The notes under the pieces: model-generated
What the model was told of the DNA's origin: nothing
The model's input: the letters and a program-made list of their open reading frames with translations, nothing else
The model's database searches: none
Source: Nereocystis luetkeana
Taxonomy: Eukaryota; Sar; Phaeophyceae; Laminariales; Laminariaceae
Direction: 5' to 3'
DNA length: 64,000 bases
Assembly (NCBI GenBank): GCA_031213475.1
Contig: JARUPZ010000024.1
Location: 3,961,991-4,025,990 of the forward strand
Shown: one piece after another, positions 20,954 to 31,255 of the stretch
How the letters are laid out: every line of letters starts with the position of its first letter
Numbering within the stretch: position 1 is the first letter of the stretch
Position numbers and translations under genes: made by a program

Positions 20954-21098
20954 CATGAAACGGACAGCGCGCAGCAAGGGTCGGAAGGAGGCCGATGCTG
21001 CGAGAAGGTGTGCCAAACGCCCCCGATTAGTCGTCCCGTTTCCCGAAAAGCGTAGGTCAACAATTGTCGCGAGGGGAATACGGCAGTCTTGCGGTGAT

Positions 21099-21624
21099 GT
21101 CCAACTGAGTTTTCGTAGCAGGTGCCACCATCCTTCTCCGTCCACTTAACAGTAGTAGCAGGAAGGTGGGCCTGACTATACCGCCTGCGGCATGTCTTAG
21201 GGACAGAGTCCGAACGTTGCTGTGGACAGGCACATTCAGCCTACGAGTACTCGTAGAGTTGCGTTTCGTTAGGTAAAACTCAAAAGAACAAAAACCGTTC
21301 TGACAGCCCCCCCCACTACTACTACTGCTGTACAACATCTGCAGCAGATCTTCTCCCGCTTCTCCGTTCCCTGATTAATAGGAAGGTGGGCCTGACAAAA
21401 CCACCTGCAGCATGTCTTAGGGACACGGCCCGAACGTTGCTGTGGACAGGCACAGTCTGCCTACGAGCCTCGTGTAGTTGGGTTTAATTAGGTAGAACTT
21501 GAAACAAAAGAACAACGTTTATATTGTACGAGTTACAACCGCACCAGCACGAGAAGATTTCGATTGTGTGCGTGCGTGCAAAGAGCTCACCACGACCGGC
21601 ATTGGTGCCGTGTGCGTTTAGCGC
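21099..21624 (+). repeat. REP-E copy 1 (contains two ~219-bp subunits)
   Basis: The block AGGAAGGTGGGCCTGAC starts subunits at about 21161 and 21379. Each continues with GTCTTAGGGACA, GAACGTTGCTGTGGACAGGC and CTACGAG. The whole ~526-bp segment, from GTCCAACTGAG to TGTGCGTTTAGCGC, is repeated at 22040-22604. A 32-bp piece also lies at 54730-54761. Confidence 0.85.
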
Positions 21625-22039
21625 AGTGGGCGAACGTAGCCGAAAAACATATTGAATGTGGCCCGATGTGATCCACTAAACATGGTGATCCACTAACACA
21701 CTACAACACACGATAACACAATAACACACCCACTTAAAGAGAAACTATAAACTAGGCACCCTAACCTCTCGTACGACTTGTTTCGAAGAGGCTTTTTCCC
21801 CTTGGAAAACCAAGAGCACTCTCCGCAACCAGGAGCAGCAGCAACAGCAGCAGCAGCACCAGCAGCAACAACAGCAGCAGGACATTCGAGGCCAGGGTCA
21901 GCATCGCTGTACGCTCGGCTTGTCGGTCCAACCCTCGAGCCCCTTCTACACGTACTACTGTAGATTTTGGTTTGTATTTCCTAGTTCCCCATCTCGAAAA
22001 TCCGCATAATTTGAAGACGAAACATCTATATCTAGACAT
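21625..22039. other. Spacer between the two REP-E copies
   Basis: ACAC-rich sequence (21690-21735) and a CAG-rich tract (21830-21885) that yields an Ala- or Leu-rich frame on either strand. No gene is supported. Confidence 0.6.
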
Positions 22040-22604
22040 GTCCAACAGAGCTTCTCGTAGTAGGTGCCACCACTACTATTAATACTGCTGTACCACATTT
22101 CCAGCAGAGCTTCTCCTGCTCCTCCGTCCCCTCGTCAGTAGGAAGGTGGGCCTGACTATACCGCCTGCGGCGTGTCTTAGGGACACGGCCCGATCGTTGC
22201 TGTGGACAGGCACAGTCTCCCTACGAGTACTCACTCGTACAGTTGGGTTTCGTTAGGTAGATCTAAAAAATCAAAAACCGTTATGACAGGTGCCACCACT
22301 GCTACTGCTGTACGACATCCACAGCAGATCTTCTCCTGCTTCTCCATCCCCTGTTCAGTAGGAGGGTGGACCTGGCACCACCACCTGTAGAATGTATTAG
22401 GGACACGGTTCGAATGTTTTTTTGGACAGGGACAGTCTGCCTACGAGTACTCGGAGAACTGGATTTCGTTAAGTAAAGCTCAAAAAACAAAAACCGTTTG
22501 GTATGTTACGACTTACAACCGCACGAGCACGAGAAGGTTTCCTTTGGGGGTCTGCGTGCACAGAGCCCGCCGGGACTGACATTGGTGCCGTGTGCGTTGA
22601 GCGC
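22040..22604 (+). repeat. REP-E copy 2
   Basis: Direct copy of 21099-21624 with the same internal dimer (subunits near 22138 and 22362) and the same downstream block ending ATTGGTGCCGTGTGCGTT. The repeat of a dimer suggests that the dimer formed first and was then duplicated as a unit. Confidence 0.85.
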
Positions 22605-22639
22605 TGCTGCTACGAGAAGGTGGGCCAAACACCCCGTAT

Positions 22640-23450
22640 AACCGTTCGTACTTTGGGTTGTGTTTGCTGCCCACCAGCCCCCTGCAAGACTATGTGGCGA
22701 ATATCCAACCTACCTCTCCACCCAAACCGCCCATCATATTTTCTACTTTAATGTCGCATTTTTGGTATCTTGCCATGACAAGCAGGCGAGGGTGTAATAG
22801 CCTTTTCCGTTTGAACTATTTACGGGGGACCATAGTTAGTAGGACCTATATATGTATCCATTTTTACTAACAATATTTGGTCCTATTAACTATGGTCCCC
22901 CGTAATAATCCGTCTACTGACCCACCGACGTGCCGATGCTTACTGCTGTACTATTAAAAGTGGTACGACAGCCGACAGCTGCAACGCCGGCGGGGGCGGT
23001 ATACGATTTACCCACACCACCGACGTTCCGATGCTTACTCATGCTTTGGGCTATGTTTGTTGACCCCCGGCCCTTACTGCAACGCCATGTAGCGAAAAAC
23101 CAACCCACCTCAAACCATCCATACCCCCACCACTTTTTATCTTGAACTATTCCGCCCACTTACCCACCGACCTTCCAATGCTTAGTGCTGTACCAGTGGC
23201 AACAGCTGCCACGCCAGTGCGGCCGGTATACGTTTATACCCACGCCACCGATGTTCCGATACCTACTCATGCTTTGGGTTGGGTTTGCTGATGCTATGTG
23301 GCGAAAACCCAACCCACCCATCCACCCAAACCACCCACACCCCCAATCCGCCGACTAATCCACCGACGTTTGGATGGTTCTTGCTGTACTAGTAGTACGA
23401 CCGCTGCTACGCCACATTCCGATGTTTCCTGCTGTGTACTAGTAGTGGTA
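22640..23450 (+). repeat. REP-F, about 240-bp degenerate tandem repeat, interrupted by MITE-1
   Basis: Units carry CCACCGACGT.CCGATGCTTA, ACTCATGCTTTGGG.T and CCAACCCACC..ACC blocks. Starts are near 22921, 23163 and 23361, with a partial unit before 22740. MITE-1 copy 2 (22820-22905) lies between the partial and the first full unit. Confidence 0.75.
22820..22905. mobile_element. MITE-1 copy 2, 86 bp
   Basis: Same inverted ends as the copy at 140-244: left 22820-22846, right 22879-22905. The interior is about 19 bp shorter. The two right ends and the adjoining CAATATTTGG are nearly identical. Confidence 0.8.
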
Positions 23451-23844
23451 TCCGTATAAATGTATATTTACAAGCCCTCGTACGATTCTGATGGTTTCCA
23501 CTTGACTGCCCGTATCCTGGCTTCTTATCTTTGCTCTTGCGGGTCTTGCAGGAGCCGTCGCAAATGTGTACTCTGTTCTCCCATCGTCAACGCAGCTCCT
23601 GCCTTGGCGTGTGACCATGCTTTGGGCGTGGTTGACGGGAGTACTTTCACTGTGATGGGGAGGCTTGCCGGAGTCCTGCCATCACGGACACCACCTCCCC
23701 GTTCGAGTGCTACAATTGCGAACGTTCAGCTGCCTTCGACTGTCGGATCAGGGTTAGACAGAGTTCTGCTTCTTCGAATATTGCTTCTATAGGCAGAGGA
23801 CGGACGTCATCCGCTCCGCTGTTCAGTTCTTACAACAGAACAGA

Positions 23845-24207
23845 TTGCGCGCGCGCACGTCATCCACTTATCGGAGCCCACGTGCGAGCGTTAGTTCGCC
23901 AAACAGGGCATACAGCACGGCGGGGTCTCCCGCTAGCGTGAGCCTTGGTTCGCCGAACAGCGCAAACAGCACGGTGGGGTTGCCCGCAAGCGCAGGCCCA
24001 TCCGCGAGAGTTTTTTCGGCCGCAAGCGCGCTTCCGGCCTCAAGCGTGATTTCGCTTTCGGTCGCGAGCGCGACGATGGCGACTTCACCGGCTGGCGAGA
24101 AAGACGGTGCTTCAATCCAGGGCGCAGGGTCTCTCGTGAAAGCGGCTGCAACCTCGACCGCTAGAGGCCTTTATGTCCGAGGGGGTAAGGGAAACGGCCT
24201 CGCGTAG
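23845..24207 (+). other. Ser/Ala-rich open frame containing a 57-bp tandem repeat; not recognised
   Basis: A 120-codon frame with two 57-bp units (SPNRAYSTAGSPA and SPNSANSTVGLPA). G/C-rich codons make chance openness likely, and no domain, acceptor or donor is convincing. A ~50-bp segment near 24176-24230 recurs at 24302-24350. It may be repeat sequence rather than a gene. Confidence 0.25.
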
Positions 24208-24987
24208 TGTAGATGCAGCGCGCTTCTATTCGGATTCGTTTTGTGCCACAGCATCTTTGGTTGGGTTGGGTTGGGTTTCGTTGTGTTAGGGGCCGTCGTG
24301 CCTAAGGGGGTTAGGGTAAACCGCCCCGCGTAGATTCGACGCAGCGCTTTTCTAAACCTGTAACGGTGTCATGTATGTGCTTTGGCTCTTCCTATACCGT
24401 ACCACAGTACCTTTCAACCGGCTCCTGATGTTTCGTTCCCTGTGTTAGGCTGCTGTATGCCACATATTTCGAGTGTTTATACAGAAGATGTGGCGATCGT
24501 CGTGTCCTTGTTCGACGAGCCTACTCTCCGCGCTTGTGGATCATGTAGGTTTAATCAATACAACAAATCAAAACTACAGAACTATTGCCATGTAAAAGGT
24601 AACTCCTAGGGAACAGCAGGGCAACGATTGCCGTGCTCTACAGTACCATACCACATACGGTGTTTTCCCCATATACCATACCACCAACATATCCCATATA
24701 TCCCATACCGCGTTTTTTCCAATACCTGGTATAGTATATCAAACCGAATAGTACGATCATACCAGGTACCATGTACCAATATACGATATCAAATTACACA
24801 AGAAGAGCATACGTTGGAGGTGCAAGGTGATGAGATGATGAGTGAGGTGAAGGTGCAAGGTGGTCAGGTGATGCATGAGGAGATGAAGACGCAAAGGGAG
24901 AACGATGGCACCAGGGGGGAGACTCCTATTTCCACCCATGGACATCCAGGACATCCACAGTAGTGTCCATGCCTTATCCTAGACACA
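24208..24987. other. Non-coding stretch with a partial REP-B copy
   Basis: Holds a GGTTGGGTTGGGTTGGG patch (24257-24275), a single TTAGGGTAAA and, at 24625-24795, an ACCATACC-rich segment related to REP-B. No gene is supported. Confidence 0.6.
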
Positions 24988-25620
24988 GAATCCGACGACG
25001 TGGGTGATCAGCTTTTCGTATCGAAAAGTGGCAAGCTCTCTAAATGCAAGATGTTCTCCACGGCAACAAACAGCAGCATAACGATCGATGCGTTGGATTG
25101 TGGCACAACTGACTGTATAGCGTCGCTGCTTCGCGCCCGACGGGCGGTCAGCGGGCGGCGCATCTCTCCGTGGCCAGACTACAGCAACAGTCGGCTGGCG
25201 CGGTTTTGGGTCTGGAGACCAAGAGAAGCGCACTCGGCGCGAACCTCTCGGTGGATATATACTCGCAGACTACAGCAGCAGCGGCACAGCAGCAAAATCA
25301 GCAGCTGCAGCAGTCAGTCATATTGTGAAATACAAAATACCAAGACAAGTTCACTCTGCACGTCTCCCCGCCGCCAGACCAAAGAAAGACAGTCAGAGTT
25401 GGCTCGGACACCTTGGGTCCTACGCGCAGTGCAGCGCACCCAGCGCGTCTTTTCGCGGCACCAGACCACAACAACAGCAGTTGGTCTCGGGGTTTGCTCC
25501 CATTTGTGCGAGCACAGTAAATCCGAGCAACAACAACACACAATAGCCGGTGACGTGTGGCGGGCGATGCCCAAACGTATGATTAAAAAAAACAATTGGC
25601 CGCTGGTGTGCACAAAATAA
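24988..25620 (+). repeat. REP-A copy 2
   Basis: Collinear with 15063-15580, from TCCGACGACGTGGGT through GCGTCGCTGCTTCGCGC, GAGACCAAGAGAAGCGCACT, ATACCAAGACA and TTGGTCTCGG. Beyond the point shared with copy 1 it continues into a ~80-bp module (AACAATTGGCCGCTGGTG at 25589-25606) that also occurs, inverted, at 38965, 50030 and 54965. REP-A and REP-D therefore share a module. Confidence 0.85.
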
Positions 25621-25721
25621 ATGGAAAACGCGCGAACGGTTCACGCACCTCGCAAAGTTGAGTATCGATTGATCTGCCGATCGGTTGAACTCACAGCTGG
25701 CGTACTTGTTTAGTTTTTAAT

Positions 25722-26140
25722 TAAAATATAGAGATGACACATTTTCTCTACCCGTCTCGGAATGGCAGAACATGGGTGTTTTTTCAGGTTTGGGAGGATG
25801 CCGTAGGACCCCGCCGGCAAGCTCTTGCCCCCTAGAACATGGACCCGCCTGATTTCTTCGAGCCCGCCATCTATACTCGTTGACCTTGCCCGCCACCAAG
25901 CGGATTGGCCGTGGGCTAAGTCTCTGTTGAGGTCGAGCGTCTTTCGTCGCATAAGTTTTTTTTTAGCAGGCTGTTGACAATTAATTTGTAACGAGAAAAA
26001 ACAAATTGCGTCGCCTGCAGCCAAAAAAAGTAAAAACCAAACATTTCCCCACAGCGACGCTACGGGGATACTTTCCACTGTTCTTTGAAATAAATACTTT
26101 TGAAAAAAAGTCTTTCGTACTTCGCATTTCTATTGGCATA
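25722..26140 (-). repeat. REP-D copy 1 (inverted)
   Basis: Reverse complement of the family seen at 37998 and 49600. Shared blocks (given on the family plus strand) are CCAATGGAAATGCGAAGT, GCAGGCGGCGCAATT, CAAATTGTCAACA, a CTCAGCCCACGGCCAA block, and GGTATCCTCCCAAACCTGAA. No coding potential is conserved between copies. Confidence 0.85.
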
Positions 26141-27784
26141 CTATTGGTCTTTTACAACAGCAGTGGATTACTTTTTACTTCGCCTTTGTCATTTTGCGAT
26201 CTTCGTATGTTTCTGTACTCGTAAATCATATCCGGGCAATGGAAGTACATGCCAATCTGTCGAATGTGTAAACAACGCACATGTTTTTCATTTTGACCAA
26301 CAGAGCGTCGTCAGCTCTCGGACCGCTAGATGGGAATCTCTAATATTTCGCGGTCTGGGGCCGCAGAGTTCACCGGGCGGATCGCCATCGTGTGAGCTCT
26401 TATACCCGCCAGCTGTTGATCTTTATTAGTAGTAGTTGGGTTGGGCCCGTTGGAATCACGGCCTGTGTGCCGGATTGCGCTGTGCAGCGTGTGGTAGCGT
26501 TTTGTTGTGCTGAGTGCGCTAGATATATTCCGGGAAATATTGTGGTCGATCATTTTTAGTTTCTACGAGAGGCTGTCGGTTGAGTCCCGCGTGCTGGATC
26601 GGGGTGCCCTTCCACGATAATAGCGGAATTGCTGCTGTTGAAGGGTGATAGCTGCGAGTTCATACATCACCGAGAACAGGTTTGCACTTGGGTTGGGGGT
26701 TTGGATCGAATGGCGGTGCTTTATGTTCGTTGTTGCTGCAGAGCTGAGGTTTCTCCTGCTGCATGCTGCGGCAGAGCTGTGCTGTGTGCCGCATGCTGTA
26801 CGATGTCCCTCATTCTGAAAAAAAAATGCCCAGAAAAGCTTTAGTACCCAATAATATTACGAGTATACTGCTGTACGTACTTGGTCCGAAAAGTAAGTGC
26901 TAATAATGTACTGATTTTATGAAAAAACATGCTGGTCGTTACATATTTTGGCATCGTGTTAGACTCGATAGATGCTTTTTTCTCTAATAATAATCATTAC
27001 CCCAAAGAAGTACATATATATTCAATTCGTAGTCTTGAATGTAGCTGTTACAGTACGACCATGAATATAGTGTTGATTACTTTGTAACCGTCGTGCGTAC
27101 AAGCGCAATACATGTCAAGAAACCCCGCGGCAGACCACTGCTGTGTGCCACCGTAAATCTTTCACTTTTGTCATTCCCACTCTTCTAGTATAATAGTAGG
27201 CTGTGAAGGAGTCTGGTGCATCATCACTACAACTACGTAGTAGTCTAATTCGCACCAAAGTCAAGACGAAACATAATTCACGTTTGCTTTCCTATCCTCT
27301 GTGTGGTACCGACATGTATGTTCTGTCTCTAATCGTCTGTACATCGCTTTGTTGCCGTCGTATATCTCGTCTCCCCGATTTCAGAAAATGAATACCTGCT
27401 CAATATTTTTTCTTGCAAGCTGTACCTACTGATCTACCACCGCCTGGACTCTACATGCCGTTATGATAGCATGCTTCGTGAAAGGAGTGTGTCTTTCTGT
27501 TCGTAGGGAAGGGCATGCTTCCGGCTTCCATCGTCGTTCGGAACCTTAGCCCTGAGCCGTGGGCTTTCCTTAGAGGCGAGGGGAGACATTCTGCGATATA
27601 CATATATCGGCAGACAGACGTGCTGTCCCGTATACTTGACTGCCGTATGGACCAGGCAAACCACAACCTATTGATGGCTGTTGGGGGGTGGGGCGTCCTG
27701 CTCCCGCCGTGCTATCGTACTGCTGTACTGGCATACCACCCTGTCCCGCAATATAGTAACCGTAGTTAGCAATGAGGCGCGAGC
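26141..27784. other. No recognisable feature
   Basis: Mixed-composition sequence with short CTG patches (26740-26790). Short open frames on both strands have no recognisable motif. Nothing supports a gene. Confidence 0.6.
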
Positions 27785-27975
27785 CTTTTGTTCTTGGTTT
27801 TCCAAGGAAAAAAAACAGACGTTCAGTCTGAGCCAAACCCCGCCTGCTGGGGTGCCGTTTGTGCCGGTGCCGACGCCCCCCCCTCCACACTCGCACCGAT
27901 TCCAACTGCTACTTCACAAAACAAAGAAGAACAAACACTGAGAATAGCGCTCGATTGCATTTCATCGAGGGCAAT
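27785..27975 (-). repeat. REP-C copy 2 (inverted)
   Basis: The reverse complement matches 14395-14560, with GCCCTCGATGAAATGCAAT at its start and GGCACCCCAGCAGGCGGGGT near the end. Confidence 0.78.
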
Positions 27976-28099
27976 AAGTAAGCAGTATTCCACAAGCGTC
28001 AAACGGATTCAGAAAAAGCTTCTGTCTGTTTGTCCGTCTGACTGTCTGTATCTAGATTCTCCGCATGAGGGTCACTCTATCGTGGCCTACGGGCAAATT

Positions 28100-28620
28100 T
28101 CTTTCGAAACAGCTACGCCCATGCCGCATGCATCAGGTCGAAGCCCTCGTGGAGCCGATTGTCATAGTCCTATTCACACCTCATTGGGTGCCCTGGGTGT
28201 GTAGTTGCCAGAGTCGACTTCGAGCATCCCAATCGGGGTGATGGATCGAGCAGCAGCAATCGCTTGCTCGAGGCCAGCGGAAAAAATCTTCGTCAAGTCT
28301 ATTTTCAAGTGGAAAATTCTTTCGGTATGAACATCATTCCGAAACTCATCGGGTACCCTGCGTGCAGAGTTATTAGAGTTGACTTCCAGCATCCCATTCG
28401 AGGTGACGGATCGAGCAGCAGCAATCGCTCGCCCGAGGCTGCGTCCATGCCGCACGCATCAGGTCGTAGCCCCCGCGGAGGAGGCGATCGTCATGGTAAA
28501 AAAAAACACGTCATCTGGTACCCTGTGTGTGGAGTTATCAGAGTTGACTTGTAGCATCCCAATCGGGGTGATGGGTCGAGCAGCGCTATCGCTCGCCCGA
28601 GACCAGCAGAAAAATTGTGG
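28100..28620 (+). repeat. 165-bp periodic repeat, three units
   Basis: GAGTYGACTT..AGCATCCCA starts at 28211, 28376 and 28541, exactly 165 bp apart. Each is followed by GGTGA.GG.TCGAGCAGC and CGCTYGCYCGAG. A second block, CATGCCGCAYGCATCAGGTCG, occurs at about 28118 and 28450, so two kinds of spacer alternate. Confidence 0.85.
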
Positions 28621-30004
28621 ACAAAATCTCTAGACACGATTTCATCCCACTCAAGTACGGCTGCCGGACTCAAGTGGAATACGTGCGGTGCGGGAATAAG
28701 CGGCTGCCACACTCAGGTGAAACCGGTCCCGCTTTAACCGCTCCCTAGAGTCATCCCACGGTAGAGGTTGCACTTTGTGGGACAAAGGTTTCTGACCAAT
28801 TGAGCTCCTTAAGTGAGAAACTACCAGTGGGGATGAAAATTTTACTCGTATATTCGTTTTAGGACTAGCGCATCCAAGTGCCGGTCGGGTGGCACGAACG
28901 AATTTCTTCCAAGTATTCTGTCGGGTGAGCTTCTAATGGTTGGGGCTCAGGAACGTCTGGTGCACCCCTGCTGTGGGATGGCTCCCTGGTATCTCCTACG
29001 CACGATGTCCTACAGTTGAAACTTTCGTAGTGTCAAATAATAAAAATATTTCATGGATTCTACTGAACCGTCAGTCGCGTGCTGGGCACTTTGTGGCTAT
29101 AAGACTGGACTAAAATCATTTTTGTACTGTGGTATGTTGACCTGTCGATGCCTCCAATGGCATGACGACTCCTATTTAAGGTTGTTGGTTTTACTCTCAC
29201 ATGATCTCATCGCCACAATACAATGCAGCCCGTGGTCGAAGGACAGGCTCCAATAACTCTGGGGTGGAGAATACCTCGGTGAAAATAAAACAAGCGAATA
29301 ATAGTACACATGATAACTGAAGCACATCTGCACCTCATACAAGAAATAAATAGTGAGGTCCGCGCACTTACGTATCACCTACATACGGTACGCTGTACAA
29401 GTTGCCACAGAAACCGAGAAATCCGCGTACTACCCAGAATAAATAGACAGAACACGAATAAAACAACTCGACGGCGAAAAATAGAAATAAAAGTCGATAA
29501 AATCAAATATATAAAAGGGAAGAGAGAGAAAAGAAGTTCAACTCAAGCTAGAAGGCAAGCGAGGAAATACACAACAAGCACATGCGCAGAATTTGCAGAT
29601 TGCAGGCTCGCACGCTACGAGAGGGGTGTAGAACAGAGATAACAACCTGAACAGGAGCATACTTACTCCGCTACTAAGAACACCAGGGAAGCAAAAATAA
29701 CTAATATATGAAAAACGAAAAGGCAGACGAAGCAAAAAAAAAATAAAAAAACGGATAGCAGAGAGCGAAACGGAGGATACAACCAGAGACACAAAGAGGG
29801 ACACACGGGAGAGAAGGACTGAGGAAACAAAAGGGAAGGAAAAAGGGGCAAAAATAGACAAAAAGGGGCGGGGGGGAAATATGGTACGAAAGCCAGGCAC
29901 TGGTGTATATAGACACGCAAAGTTGCCCGGGTAGTACCATGATAGCTACTTGGACCCCAAAGAAGGGAGCGCATCATTACGATAATGGCCATACCCAGGC
30001 GTCA
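28621..30004. other. Non-coding; strongly purine-rich from about 29440 to 29880
   Basis: 28621-29440 shows nothing recognisable. 29440-29880 is A/G-rich on the plus strand and lies immediately 3' of the minus-strand LINE remnant. A similar purine-rich patch flanks the 3' end of the larger LINE (40590-40870 and 41090-41185), suggesting that a pyrimidine-rich 3' tail is part of this LINE family. Confidence 0.5.
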
Positions 30005-30985
30005 GTATGTTAGGCAGACTGCACCCGCCTCCTCTTTCCTCTCGTCCCCCTTTCGTCCCGCCCCCCCTCCCTCCCATTATCCGCACGTGTATTGGCATCC
30101 ACGGACGTAGTCGCGGTTGCAACTATCCTGTGCCGTTCTGCCGATGCCTCCTTCTCATCCTTATGCCATTTGCGGATGAAGACCTCTGTCCCTTCCTCGA
30201 CCCGTCGAAATCATCTGCCGGCTTTATGTGCTGCCTCGCGCCACCCTTCGAGCTTGATGCCAAACTTCTTGAGGTCCTCCTCAAGGTACCTCATCCAGTC
30301 CCTCTCCTGTCCTCCGACGTAACCCTCACCCCCGACCATCTCCCCAAACATCACCCTCTTCGACAGACGCTCCTCTCCCATGCGTGTCAAAAATCCGCAT
30401 ACAATAGCCTACGTCTGTGTACCGTTGTCTCTACGCTCTCAGAGTTTGTGCTGAGAAGCGCGCTAGCATTGAATAGACTGTGGTCTGCGCGCTTCCGTTT
30501 TCGCCTACCGAGGCATCAGAGGAGCATATTGTTTCGGACCTCTCGTAGCCTGCCTTAATCAGTCTTGCTCGGGCTCCAAGTAGCGCAACCGTAGAGCAAA
30601 GTTTTGATCACCTCGGCTCTCATCATCCGCACATTCAGGCATAGGCGCACACCCGGGCGGTAATTGTTTCCATCTTATACCTCCTGAAGCACGCCCATGC
30701 CCTCTGGAGTCGACGCGTTACCTCGACACTTCTGCTCGTCCAGTCTGCGCTGATAGCCCCGCCCAAATACACAAACTAGAGTGTTTGTTTGTACACTTGG
30801 TCGGCTGCGGTGACGGTGAACGTCACGTTTCCCCATGTTTCGTTTGCAGACACATTATCTCCGTCTTGGCCTTCGAAAGCGTTGGGCCGAAAGCGGCACA
30901 TGCAGGCACGATCATCGTTATCATCCTCTCCTGACCCTTAGATGATCGCGATACAATGCCCACATCGTCAGCATACAACATAAGG
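30005..30985 (-). pseudogene. 5'-truncated LINE reverse-transcriptase remnant
   Basis: Read on the minus strand from 30985, it opens inside the reverse-transcriptase catalytic motif: YADDVGIVSRSSKGQERMI. It continues with VYLGGAISADW (about 30770-30740) and YGCATWS (near 30585), and ends with a C-terminal domain at 30320-30110 containing DWMRYLEEDLKKFG, a GWREAAHKAGR segment and FIRKWHKDEKE. The same order is seen in the larger LINE (YADDAGIVSKSAEGLAKMM, LYLGGIIRENAAL, YGCVTW, WHRCIVEDLREF, FMMRWHEAEAE). Several stops and frame changes are present, for example TGA where the paralogue has TGG in the KAGKWYR position. Upstream sequence is cut off at REP-B (31005). Confidence 0.85.
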
Positions 30986-31004
30986 AAAGTTAAATTTCTT
31001 GGAA

Positions 31005-31255
31005 AAACAGTGTATGGTATGGTATGGTACCATGGTACGGTATCGTGGATGTATTATATGGCCAAATTTGCCTGGTGGTATGATATGTTTCAGTGTACAA
31101 GGTCTGTCAGGGTTGAATACGTTGTACGAACATAATCTGTAACGACCGTATATACCGACTATTGGAACGTGTTCGAAAATACAAACCATGCCGACAGACA
31201 GATAGAGAGACACATTTGCAATTGCCGCAGCTGACACTCAGTTTTACAAACTGAG
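31005..31255 (-). repeat. REP-B copy 2 (inverted)
   Basis: Contains GGTATGGTATGGTA, a GATATGTTTCAGTGTA block, GTGTTCGAAAATACAAACC, GACAGACAGA and TTACAAACTGAG, in the reverse order of the copy at 15698. It abuts the broken end of the LINE remnant. Confidence 0.8.

Larger units (their letters stand above)
16790..20965 (+). mobile_element. Degenerate Ty1/copia-type retrotransposon lacking reverse transcriptase
   Basis: Plus-strand gag (17310-18910) is followed by an aspartic protease signature (near 18933-18975), an integrase zinc-binding and catalytic region (19370-19960) and the conserved segment after the integrase core (19987-20280). This is copia order, protease-integrase. No reverse transcriptase or RNase H follows: the remaining sequence to 20890 has no YVDD-type motif and the element then meets a palindrome at 20894. 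At least two frameshifts and several nonsense codons are present, so it cannot encode its own proteins. No conventional long terminal repeats are visible. Direct ~75-bp repeats containing a palindrome (16785-16865 and 20880-20960) bracket the whole unit. Confidence 0.88.

Noticed and set aside
22921..23450. Direct repeats with spacers, considered as a CRISPR-like array
   Set aside because: Units are about 240 bp and degenerate, spacers are themselves homologous, and the context is eukaryotic.
23845..24207. Considered as a Ser/Ala-rich secreted protein gene
   Set aside because: No signal peptide or domain, and the frame is built on a 57-bp duplication; left as an unclassified open frame only.
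24257..24320. GGTTGGGTTGGG and a TTAGGG motif, considered as telomeric repeat
   Set aside because: Only a few irregular units, no TTTAGGG array; not a telomere.
29440..29992. Minus-strand hydrophobic frames rich in Phe/Ser/Leu (80-120 codons)
   Set aside because: Arise from the purine-rich strand; the peptide is low complexity and several frames are open at once.
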